Of a DNA stretch of 42,436 nucleotides, positions 8,378 through 15,865 are shown piece by piece. The notes under the pieces were generated by a model. It had not been told where the DNA came from and did not search any database. It was given only the letters and a program-made list of their open reading frames with translations. The position numbers were made by a program, and so were the translations under genes. The stretch covers positions 1 through 42,436 of the forward strand of contig JBDZUZ010000014.1 in NCBI GenBank assembly GCA_040255445.1, written 5' to 3'. Every line of letters starts with the position of its first letter. Position 1 is the first letter of the stretch. The DNA is from JBDZUZ01 sp040255445 (GTDB taxonomy: Bacteria; Planctomycetota; Phycisphaerae; Phycisphaerales; UBA1924).

Positions 8378-9321
8378 TGACGGCGGATCGTCCAAAGCAA
8401 TCAGCGGCGGTGTCACCAACAGCAGAGACAAACTCGCCCGCCGCGCCCGCCGCGCCCCCCGCGCCCACCGCTCCCGCCACAGCCCCGCAGACGAGCCCGC
8501 AAAGCGCCGCCACGACAACACCGCCGTTCGACCGCATCAACCTCCATGGCTTCGGGCTCGATGTCATCACGCTCGCGCAGGCCACTGATCACATCGTCGC
8601 ATCCGCCCGCGCCGGCCGCGGCGGCTGGGTGATCACGCCGAACCTCGACATCCTCCGTCGCCTCTCCCGAGAGCCCGAGTTCGCAGCGTTGGCTTCGCAG
8701 ACCACGCTCCGCCTGGCCGATGGGATGCCCCTGGTCTGGGCCAGCCGCCTGCAACGCACGCCGCTTCCCGAGCGTGTCGCCGGCTCGGACCTGATCTGGA
8801 CGCTCAGCGAGCGGGGCGCCGCCGCGGGCCTTCGGTTCTACCTGCTGGGCGGCAACCCCGGCGCGGCCCAGGCGGCCGCGGACACACTGACCGCCCGCTT
8901 CCCGGGCTTCGCAGTCGCCGGCATCGAGTGCCCGCCGATGGGGTTCGAACGCGATTCCATATATATGGATGCGCTGCGGACCCGCCTTGCAGCCGCTGCA
9001 CCAGATGTAGTGCTTGTCGCGCTCGGTGCCCCCAAGCAGGAGCGGGTCATCGCGGCGGTCCGCGATGGTCTGCCCGCGGCGTGGTTCCTTGGCATCGGGA
9101 TCAGCTTCAGCTTCGTGGCGGGCGATGTGCAGCGAGCTCCGGCGTGGATGCGGCGGACCGGGCTGGAATGGGTCCATCGGCTGGTTCAGGAGCCGGGGCG
9201 GCTGGCGCGGCGATACCTGATCGACGGGATCCCGTTCGCCATTTCGCTCCTCGTGCGGTCCGCCTTGCACGGCCTGCGCCCCGGAGCGGCTGCGGACCGT
9301 CGACCGGGGAGCTCAAGCTGA
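8374..9321 (+). CDS. WecG/TagA/CpsF-family glycosyltransferase (GT26)
   Basis: The 315-residue product is a GT26 transferase. Family features are DGMPLVWASRLQRTPLPERV at about residues 112-131, RFYLLGGNPGAAQAAADTL at about 151-169, and the near-universal VALGAPKQERVI at about 210-221. Enzymes of this group add the second sugar, often N-acetylmannosaminuronic acid, to an undecaprenyl-diphosphate-linked GlcNAc. That fits well with the UDP-HexNAc-type dehydrogenase immediately upstream, which could supply the uronic acid donor (inference). The first 45 residues are a Pro/Ala/Thr-rich, apparently disordered extension not typical of the family. An ATGA overlap couples it to the upstream gene. It is the last gene of this operon, since 225 non-coding bases follow. 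Confidence 0.88.
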   Translation: MMTADRPKQSAAVSPTAETNSPAAPAAPPAPTAPATAPQTSPQSAATTTPPFDRINLHGFGLDVITLAQATDHIVASARAGRGGWVITPNLDILRRLSREPEFAALASQTTLRLADGMPLVWASRLQRTPLPERVAGSDLIWTLSERGAAAGLRFYLLGGNPGAAQAAADTLTARFPGFAVAGIECPPMGFERDSIYMDALRTRLAAAAPDVVLVALGAPKQERVIAAVRDGLPAAWFLGIGISFSFVAGDVQRAPAWMRRTGLEWVHRLVQEPGRLARRYLIDGIPFAISLLVRSALHGLRPGAAADRRPGSSS

Positions 9322-9546
9322 CCGGCTTCTCATACCCCCAGAACACCCGAACTTCTGCCGCGCGGCGTTCCTATAGAGTCATGCGCCGCGGCGAATGGAC
9401 CGAATATCTGCCAGTGCCGCTGGGGTATAACAGGGCCGCCAGTTTGTCCGCCCATTCGACGGGGGCTTCGGGTCTGTATCGCCAGGCTGGCCCCGAGGTG
9501 AGGGAGCCCGAGGTGAGGGAGTTCGAGGTGAGGGAGTTCGTGAGCA
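9322..9546 (+). other. Intergenic gap between two polysaccharide operons
   Basis: This 225-base gap separates the coupled gene chain ending at 9321 from the one starting at 9547. It should carry the promoter of the second operon. Two -10-like words are visible, TATAGA at 9372 and TATAAC at 9426-9431, but neither has a convincing -35 hexamer 16-18 bases upstream. The right part holds a short tandem repeat. No terminator with a T-run is evident, so readthrough from the first operon is possible. Confidence 0.35.
9492..9536 (+). repeat. Three tandem 15-bp units before the exosortase operon
   Basis: Three head-to-tail copies of a 15-base unit, (C/T)(C/T)CGAGGTGAGGGAG, lie at 9492-9506, 9507-9521 and 9522-9536. 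A truncated fourth copy begins at 9537. The last GGGAG ends 10 bases before the GTG start at 9547, so the repeat also supplies the likely ribosome binding site. Because the unit is a multiple of three it could expand without shifting any frame, but no gene appears to be read through it. Confidence 0.75.
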
Positions 9547-10515
9547 GTGGGGGAATCGACGCCAATCACGGCGGGTTCGGCATCTCAGATGCTTGAGACT
9601 GACCCGGAAACGACGACCGCGCCGCCGGTGCTCAGCCGCCTGCGGGGGATTGTCCTGCTCGCCGGTTCGGTCCGAGAATCCTCGTTCACCCGCGTTATCG
9701 GCCGTCCGATGCTGGACCTGCCGGTGGGGAATGGGAAGACCCTGCTCGACCACTGGTGCGACCACGCCGCAAATCTCGCCGGCGCCGGGGCCGAAGGGAT
9801 CCAGTTGCGTGTTCTGACCGACCGCGGATCGCCGCTGCCAACATCGGGCAAGAACGCCGAGGGTGTCAAACTCGCGATCGAATACGACCGCAACGAATTC
9901 CGCGGCACCGGCGGCGTCCTCCATGATCTCTCAGCCGAGTACGACCCGGACGATGTCCTGCTCGTCGCGAACGCCAACCAGGTCGTTCCGGACGGGTTCC
10001 CGCATCTTGTGTCGGCGCTCGCCGGCCGGATGGGCGATGCCGCGTTGCTCGCCGGGCCGGGTGGCGAGGCGTTGGGAATCCACATGTTCAGCGCGCGCGT
10101 GCTGCGATCGATCCGCGGCGTGGGCTTCGTCGATCTCAAGGAACAGGCCCTGCCGCGGCTGACGGGCGAGTTCGACATCCGCGTTGTGAGCGCCCGCGAG
10201 CCGCGGGTGCTGCCCGTGCGCGGCGCCGAGGGATATCTCTCCGCCCTCCGAGTGCTGCACGCGCGCGACTCCGCCGGCATGCTCGCGGACCCGTTCGCGG
10301 AAGAGTGGTTCAAGACATTCGGGATTGTCGAGGAGGGCGCCACCGTGCATCCCACCGCAGTTGTGCACGACTCGGTCGTGCTCAGCGGCGCAACGGTGGG
10401 GGCTGGCGCGGTGCTGGTCCGTTGTCTGGTGGGCCCATCGGGGAGGATCAACGCCAACGCGGTTCTCGCCGACAGACTGCTGGGCGATCAAGGGAGGCGG
10501 AGGCCGGGCGCATGA
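9547..10515 (+). CDS. Degenerate sugar nucleotidyltransferase-like protein
   Basis: The 322-residue protein resembles an NDP-sugar pyrophosphorylase with a short C-terminal hexapeptide segment (ATVHPTAVVHDSVVLSGATV at about 270-289). The fold-level clues are a hydrophobic first strand RGIVLLAG followed later by MLDLPVGNGKTLLDHW, and FRGTGGVLHDLS near residue 118. The catalytic signature GGxGTRLxPLT, which should follow the first strand, is replaced by AGSVRESSFTRVIGR, so catalysis by the normal mechanism is doubtful. It may be a regulatory or scaffold protein for sugar metabolism, or may have changed function. GTG 9547 was chosen for the GGGAG 10 bases upstream; an ATG at 9589 would shorten the protein by 14 residues. 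Its stop overlaps the exosortase ATG. Confidence 0.65.
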   Translation: MGESTPITAGSASQMLETDPETTTAPPVLSRLRGIVLLAGSVRESSFTRVIGRPMLDLPVGNGKTLLDHWCDHAANLAGAGAEGIQLRVLTDRGSPLPTSGKNAEGVKLAIEYDRNEFRGTGGVLHDLSAEYDPDDVLLVANANQVVPDGFPHLVSALAGRMGDAALLAGPGGEALGIHMFSARVLRSIRGVGFVDLKEQALPRLTGEFDIRVVSAREPRVLPVRGAEGYLSALRVLHARDSAGMLADPFAEEWFKTFGIVEEGATVHPTAVVHDSVVLSGATVGAGAVLVRCLVGPSGRINANAVLADRLLGDQGRRRPGA

Positions 10516-11390
10516 ATCTCAAGCCGCTGGTCAGACAGGGTTGGTCGATCGAGCACGCGATCGCCGCGATCGCGCTGGTCGCGTTCGGCGCGTTCGCGAC
10601 GCGGGAGGCATGGGCCGACATCTACCGCATCGCGATGACCGACGAGGAACAGAGTCACATCTTCCTCGTCCCGATCGTCGCGGCGTGGATGGTGATGGCC
10701 CGCAAGATCCGCATGTCCGACTGCCCGCCGGCGGGGCAGATGATCGGCCCGATCATCCTGCTCGGCGGGTTCGCGGTGCACTGGTTCGGCTATGCGAACG
10801 CCATGCAGTCGCTCTGGCACGGCGGCGCGGTTGTGATCTTCATCGGTGCACTTCTCACCGCCCTGGGCAAGAACGTGCTCTTCCGGTTCCTTCCCGCGTT
10901 CGTCGTGCTCGTCCTGCTCGTGCCCATACCCGGGCTGATCCGCCAGCAGATCTCCATCCCGCTCCAGACCGCCTCGGCCGCGACGACGCAGGCGATCCTC
11001 GAGATCTTCGGCACACCGATCGAGCGCAACGGCAATCTGCTCACCATCAACGGGACCGATGTCGCCGTGGCCGAGGCCTGCAACGGCATGCGGATGGTGT
11101 TCGCGCTCTTCCTGGTGTCGTACGCCTTCGCGTTCTCGATGCCGCTGCGCAACGCCACGCGGTTCACGATCCTGATCGCCAGCCCGTTCGCCGCGATCAT
11201 GTGCAACGTGATCCGGCTGATCCCGACGGTGCTCCTGTACGGCTACTCGACGGACAAGATCGCCGGACAGTTCCACGACATCAGCGGCTGGCTGATGTTG
11301 CCGATCGCGTTCGGATTGCTGCTCGGCATCATCCGTCTCCTCCGCTGGGCGCTCATCCCCGTCAACCGATTCACGCTCGCGTACCAATAG
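10512..11390 (+). CDS. Exosortase (membrane transpeptidase-like protein sorting enzyme)
   Basis: The 292-residue polytopic membrane protein has the three invariant active-site residues of the exosortase/archaeosortase family. These are Cys190 in AVAEACNGMRM, Arg235 in CNVIRLIPT and His255 in QFHDISGW. Many hydrophobic stretches (about 14-30, 51-63, 78-94, 104-118, 124-140, 195-210, 218-230, 259-276) give roughly eight helices. Exosortases cut C-terminal PEP-CTERM-like signals on the outer face of the inner membrane and pass the protein to a surface attachment. The likely substrates are the two VPLPPAAW proteins at 21050 and 22326. The start is ATG 10512, overlapping the previous stop. The same frame is open further upstream but lies inside the preceding gene. 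The XrtA-XrtW subtype cannot be settled by eye. Confidence 0.92.
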   Translation: MNLKPLVRQGWSIEHAIAAIALVAFGAFATREAWADIYRIAMTDEEQSHIFLVPIVAAWMVMARKIRMSDCPPAGQMIGPIILLGGFAVHWFGYANAMQSLWHGGAVVIFIGALLTALGKNVLFRFLPAFVVLVLLVPIPGLIRQQISIPLQTASAATTQAILEIFGTPIERNGNLLTINGTDVAVAEACNGMRMVFALFLVSYAFAFSMPLRNATRFTILIASPFAAIMCNVIRLIPTVLLYGYSTDKIAGQFHDISGWLMLPIAFGLLLGIIRLLRWALIPVNRFTLAYQ

Positions 11391-11410
11391 TCCCGACCGC
11401 AGGCCGACTC

Positions 11411-12091
11411 ATGAAGACGTTCCCTGTCATCATCTCGATCGCCATTCTCGCGGGAATCACAGCGTGGTCGCTGAGTCACCCGGACCAGGCCGATGCCGCG
11501 CCGTACCACCAGCGGATGGCCGCCATGATCGGCGATCTGCCGTTCAAGGTCGGTGACTGGGAGGGGTCCGATGTGGGTGTTCCGCCCGCCGCGACCGCGC
11601 TGCTCAAGCCCAACGCGCTTCTCAGCCGCAGCTACATCAACGCCGCCGATCGCGACAGCGCCTCCCTGGTCGTGATCCACTGCCGCGATACCCGGGACAT
11701 GGCCGGCCACTTCCCGCCCATCTGCTACCCCGCGCACGGCTGGCAGAACGATGAGCCAGAGTGGCGTCAGCCCGTAACGCTCGATGTCGGCGGCCTCGCC
11801 GTCGATGCGATCCGCTACGAATTCACCCGCAGCAGCTTCACCGGCAAGAGCCGGATCGTGATCTACAGCTTCTTCGTGCTCCCCGAGCACGGGATCGCCC
11901 CCGACATGAACGCCATCCGCGCCGCCGCGGACGACTACCGCGCCCGCCCGTTCGGCGCGGCCCAGTTCCAGATCGTGCTCTCGCCGGAGCGGAGCATCGA
12001 CCGCGAGATGCAGATCGCGCATGAGCTGCTCGCCCCAACCCGTCCGCTCATCGACGCCATCATCCAGGGATCGGAGGGGCTCGAGTCATGA
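11411..12091 (+). CDS. epsI: EpsI family exosortase-associated protein
   Basis: The 226-residue product has an N-terminal membrane anchor or signal segment (residues 4-21). The periplasmic domain follows, with LPFKVGDWEG at about 43-52 and the diagnostic FPPICYPAHGW at 101-111, where Cys105 and His109 are conserved in EpsI-type proteins. In proteobacterial systems this domain is either fused to the exosortase C-terminus or encoded next to it, and it is linked to exopolysaccharide export. Its biochemical action is not established. Twenty bases separate it from the exosortase stop. Its own TGA overlaps the ATG of the chain-length protein, so exosortase, EpsI and polysaccharide export are made together. 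The ATG at 11411 was chosen because the residues upstream of it show no family similarity. Confidence 0.87.
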   Translation: MKTFPVIISIAILAGITAWSLSHPDQADAAPYHQRMAAMIGDLPFKVGDWEGSDVGVPPAATALLKPNALLSRSYINAADRDSASLVVIHCRDTRDMAGHFPPICYPAHGWQNDEPEWRQPVTLDVGGLAVDAIRYEFTRSSFTGKSRIVIYSFFVLPEHGIAPDMNAIRAAADDYRARPFGAAQFQIVLSPERSIDREMQIAHELLAPTRPLIDAIIQGSEGLES

Positions 12092-14394
12092 CCCAGTTAC
12101 CAATCGATAACGGCCGCTCGCTGCCCGCGCCGGCGACGCCCGCCGCGATTGACCCGTACGGCGCGCCGCCCGCCGAGCCTCAGCAGGTCAACCTGTTCAA
12201 GCTCGCCCACCGGCTGCTCCGCGGCCGGTACATCCTCGCGATCGTGCTCGCTTCCGTTGGTGCCGCGGCGGGCGCCGCGGCGGGCTACATCTCGCAGACA
12301 CCCAAGTACCGCTCGCAGGGCCTCGTCCGCATCCAGCCGGTGCTCCCCAAGATCATCTACCAGACCGAACAGAGCTCGGTCCCGCCGCTCTTCAGCTCGT
12401 TTGTGAACACGCAGGCGCAGCTCATCACCAGCGACCGCGTGGTGAACCGCGCAATGCGCAGCAATGAGTGGCAGAAGCTCGGCCGCATCGAGACCCCGGA
12501 GACGCAGAAAGAGTTTCGCGAGTCCATCAAGGTTGGCACCAGCCGCGACAGCCTCGAACTGATCACGGTGGCGTTCCTCGATGAGAACCCGACCGCAGCT
12601 CTGACGGGCCTCCGCGAAACGATTCAGGCGTACCGAGACCTGTACGCCAACGCCGAAACACGAGACGTCCGAGACCTGCAGGTCCGCACACTCGATCAGC
12701 GTCGACGGGATCTCGAATCGAGCATCCGGAGCCGCCGGGAGAGCATCCAGCTGCAGGCGGCCGAGTTCGGCACCGACGATCTGACACGGATGCACGAGTT
12801 CCGCACCGATCAGCTTCTGCAGCTCGAGGCCCAGCTCGCCGAGCTCGAGAACCGGCTGACGAACGCCGGCATCGATGTTGCGAGCGGTGCGACTTCCACC
12901 GCACCGGCGGCGTTGGGTTCGCCGGGCCAGCCGGGCGGAGAGGGCGACCCCGAGGCGCAGGCCGAGGCATCCGCCGCGGAGGCAGCGCCGACACCCGCCG
13001 AGATCGCCACGGTCGACCGGCAGATGGCCGAGTACCTGACGCAGCGCTCATCCTTCATGCGGCTCTACAACTCGCTCCGTGCACAGGGCTACGGCGAACA
13101 GCAGCGCGATGTGCTCCGAGTGTCCGCCGAACTCAAGGCCATCGACCAGACCATCGAGAACTACGCCGTCGAGTGGGCCTCCACACGCAAGTCGCTCACC
13201 GGCGAGGCCGGCGGCGTCAGCGGCGTCGAGACGATCGCCCAGCTCGAGGACCGCTACCGCAAGCTCAAGAACCAGACCGATGCGTGGCGGCGCGACACCG
13301 TCGCGATCGGCAATCGTCGCCTCGCAATCGAGGCCTACAAGCGCGAGATCGACACGCTGCAGGCGACGCTCGACGAGATCGTGCGCCGGCTCGACCAGAT
13401 CAACATCGAGTCAAAGGTCGAGGAGCAGATCGGCCGCATCGAGGTCATCCTCCCCGAGCAGGCGTCGGCCGCGGCCGTGGTCGACAACCGCAAGAAGTAC
13501 GCCGCCGTCGGATTCGTGCTCGGCGGCGGGTTGCCCGTCGCCCTCGTCGCCCTGCTCGGCCTGATCGACGGGCGGATGCGTTACTCCGATCAGGCCAAGG
13601 ACGGTCCGATCGCGGGCGCACCGCTGCTCGGTATCCTCCCGCTGCTCCCCCGCGACACCGATGACCCCGAACAGGCCGCGGCCGCGGCACACTGCGTACA
13701 CCAGCTCCGAACGCTTCTGCAGATCGGTGGCGGCGAGCGCAAGGTCTATGGCATCACCAGCGCCACGGCCGCCGACGGCAAGACCAGTCTGGCTCTCTCG
13801 ATGGGCATCTCCTTCGCGGCATCCGGCTCGAAGACGCTGCTCGTCGACTTCGACATGATCGGACGCGGGCTCTCCCGCGTCCTCAAAGTGCTCCCCGAGC
13901 ACGGCCTGATGCACTCGCTCCGGACCGGCGAGACCAACGGCAGCATCTCCGCCACCCGCATCGAGAATCTCTCGCTCCTCGCCGCCGGCAAGGAGGATGA
14001 TGTCTACGTCAGCCGGCTCTCCCGCGGCATGGTCAGTGATCTGATCGATCGCCTCCGCGACCAGTACGATGTGGTGATCGTTGATACGGGCCCGATCCTG
14101 GGGAGCCTCGAAGCCAACTACGTCGCCTCGGTCTCCGACGGAATGATCCTCGTCGTCGGCCGCGGCCAGCAGCAGTCATATGTGCAGCGGGCCTGCGAGC
14201 AACTCCGCAGCCTGAACGCCAACATCATCGGGATGGTCTTCAACCGCGCCAACAGCGGCGACTTCAACAGTTCCGCGACCAGCAAGTCGTTCCGGTCGGT
14301 CCGCGTCGATGCTCCTTCCTCGCTGAAGAAGCTGCCGGGGACCGAACATCTCGACCCGCTCTCGCGAACGGTGGCTATGGACACAGGTATCTGA
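12088..14394 (+). CDS. Wzc/GumC-like polysaccharide chain-length protein with BY-kinase-like domain
   Basis: The 768-residue protein has the Wzz/BY-kinase plan. TM1 is at about residues 48-68, followed by a periplasmic coiled-coil domain of about 400 residues with an Ala/Pro/Glu-rich insert near 270-310. TM2 lies near 470-492, and a cytoplasmic P-loop domain completes the protein. In the last, the Walker A region is SATAADGKTS (558-567, K565), Walker A' is LLVDFDMIG (584-592) and Walker B is VVIVDTGP (662-669). Such proteins control polymer length and export through a Wza-type channel. The loop deviates from the usual TSxxPGEGKS, the DxDxR of Walker A' lacks the usual Arg-Pro, and the C-terminus has no tyrosine cluster. 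Autophosphorylation may therefore be absent or take place elsewhere. An ATGA overlap couples it to epsI. Confidence 0.87.
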   Translation: MTQLPIDNGRSLPAPATPAAIDPYGAPPAEPQQVNLFKLAHRLLRGRYILAIVLASVGAAAGAAAGYISQTPKYRSQGLVRIQPVLPKIIYQTEQSSVPPLFSSFVNTQAQLITSDRVVNRAMRSNEWQKLGRIETPETQKEFRESIKVGTSRDSLELITVAFLDENPTAALTGLRETIQAYRDLYANAETRDVRDLQVRTLDQRRRDLESSIRSRRESIQLQAAEFGTDDLTRMHEFRTDQLLQLEAQLAELENRLTNAGIDVASGATSTAPAALGSPGQPGGEGDPEAQAEASAAEAAPTPAEIATVDRQMAEYLTQRSSFMRLYNSLRAQGYGEQQRDVLRVSAELKAIDQTIENYAVEWASTRKSLTGEAGGVSGVETIAQLEDRYRKLKNQTDAWRRDTVAIGNRRLAIEAYKREIDTLQATLDEIVRRLDQINIESKVEEQIGRIEVILPEQASAAAVVDNRKKYAAVGFVLGGGLPVALVALLGLIDGRMRYSDQAKDGPIAGAPLLGILPLLPRDTDDPEQAAAAAHCVHQLRTLLQIGGGERKVYGITSATAADGKTSLALSMGISFAASGSKTLLVDFDMIGRGLSRVLKVLPEHGLMHSLRTGETNGSISATRIENLSLLAAGKEDDVYVSRLSRGMVSDLIDRLRDQYDVVIVDTGPILGSLEANYVASVSDGMILVVGRGQQQSYVQRACEQLRSLNANIIGMVFNRANSGDFNSSATSKSFRSVRVDAPSSLKKLPGTEHLDPLSRTVAMDTGI

Positions 14395-14404
14395 GGGGGA
14401 ATCT

Positions 14405-15865
14405 GTGACAACGCTGATGCAGACGACCGGCCGGCCCGCCGACGAGCCGGCGGGTCCGCCGCCACAAGGCCCGCCGACGGTCTGGGGTCTCGACCCCGCG
14501 CAGCTGCACGCCCGCTACTGGGCGTCCCGCGGCGTGCAGGTCGTCCGCCCCGGCGAACGAACCGAACTGGTTCACCAGGCGGAGTTGTTCCTCTTGACGG
14601 GGAACAACACACTGACGCTGTTCCGTCCCGCCGCGATCCTGGATGACGTCGCCTGGATGAACCCGGACCTCGTGTACCTCCGGCTCGAGCGCCCGAAGGC
14701 CGCCGAGTACCGCGAGTCCATCCAGACCGGCAAGGACGGCGCTTTCCGCCGCTTCGAGCGCGTGTACAAGGCCGCGGACTCGGGCGTGCTGCTCGTCGGG
14801 CTGACGCCCCACGAGGAGATCGCCCGCATCTGGCAGTCCGCCGCCACCGAGCGCGACGGTTGGCGCAAGCTCCGCGCCAGCGTGAACCGATCCGCGAAGC
14901 AGCTCGCCTCGGCCCGCGCCCGCGTCTTCGACGCCTCGCGCCCCGAAGAGTCGGCACGCTTCGTCCGCGACCTTGTCCAGCAGTGGTCGCGGCCCGACGC
15001 CACCGTTGATCGCATCCGGTCCAGCGCACCCGGTGTCTGGTGCGATCAGTCCGCGAACGTCAAGCCGGGCAAAGGTGTCCGCGGCCCGCTCTGGATCGGC
15101 GCCGGCCGAACCGTTGACGATTCGACGACCGCCGTCGGCCCGGCGGTGATGTGGGACGACCCGCAGGCACGCCCCGAGCCCGAGGCGATCGAGTGGCTGG
15201 AGCTCGAAGCGCTCGATGGCCCCAGCTTCGCACGCCGCGAGGTGAAGCGCACCCAGATCCGCCACCCGCTCCTCAAGCGAACCTTCGACATCCTCTTCTC
15301 GCTCGTGGCGCTCCTGGTCACGCTCCCGCTCTATCCGTTCATCGCGCTCGCGATCATCATCGAGGACGGGTTCCCGCTCTTCTTCGCGCACCACCGCGAG
15401 ACCATCAACGGCCGCGAGTTCGGCTGCCTGAAATTCCGCTCCATGCGCAAGGACGCCGAGAAGATGAAGGCCGAACTGGCCGCCGCGAACCAGGCCGACG
15501 GCCCGCAGTTCTTCATCGAGAACGATCCGCGGCTCACCCGCGTCGGCCGCTTCATCCGCAAGTACCAGCTCGATGAACTCCCGCAGTTCATCAACGTGCT
15601 CAAGGGTGATATGTCCGTCGTCGGCCCCCGCCCCAGCCCGTACAAGGAAAACCAGTTCTGCCCGCCCTGGCGGGAAGCCCGGCTCAGCGTCCGCCCCGGT
15701 GTCACCGGCCTCTGGCAGATCCGCCGCACGCGGGCCGGCGGCAACGACTTCCAGGAGTGGATCAAGTACGACATCCAGTACGTCGAGCAGCAGTCGCTCT
15801 GGCTCGACATCAAGATCATCTGGCAGACAGTCCTTCTTGTCTTTAGAAAGGCAACCGAGTCATGA
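14405..15865 (+). CDS. Polyprenyl-phosphate sugar-1-phosphate transferase with unusual N-terminal half
   Basis: Residues from about 285 to 486 form a bacterial sugar transferase domain. It has KRTFDILFSLVALLVTLPLY as the single membrane (reentrant) helix, FGCLKFRSM, FFIENDPRLTRVGRFIRKYQ, LDELPQFINVLKGDMSVVGPRP and VRPGVTGLWQI. It should start repeat-unit synthesis by moving a sugar-1-phosphate to undecaprenyl phosphate. The first ~280 residues lack the four helices and CoA-binding-like domain of WbaP/ExoY-long enzymes. They are soluble-looking and contain a hexapeptide-like stretch near 220-240 (ANVKPGKGVRGPLWIGAG) reminiscent of nucleotidyltransferase C-termini. GTG 14405 is the start, 10 bases after the previous stop. 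The stop overlaps the next ATG. Function of the C-terminal half is secure; the N-terminal role is unknown. Confidence 0.88.
   Translation: MTTLMQTTGRPADEPAGPPPQGPPTVWGLDPAQLHARYWASRGVQVVRPGERTELVHQAELFLLTGNNTLTLFRPAAILDDVAWMNPDLVYLRLERPKAAEYRESIQTGKDGAFRRFERVYKAADSGVLLVGLTPHEEIARIWQSAATERDGWRKLRASVNRSAKQLASARARVFDASRPEESARFVRDLVQQWSRPDATVDRIRSSAPGVWCDQSANVKPGKGVRGPLWIGAGRTVDDSTTAVGPAVMWDDPQARPEPEAIEWLELEALDGPSFARREVKRTQIRHPLLKRTFDILFSLVALLVTLPLYPFIALAIIIEDGFPLFFAHHRETINGREFGCLKFRSMRKDAEKMKAELAAANQADGPQFFIENDPRLTRVGRFIRKYQLDELPQFINVLKGDMSVVGPRPSPYKENQFCPPWREARLSVRPGVTGLWQIRRTRAGGNDFQEWIKYDIQYVEQQSLWLDIKIIWQTVLLVFRKATES

Noticed and set aside
7634..8521. 295-codon open frame on the minus strand
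   Set aside because: It is antisense to the nucleotide-sugar dehydrogenase. The Val/Asp/Arg-rich product is a mirror of that gene's codons.
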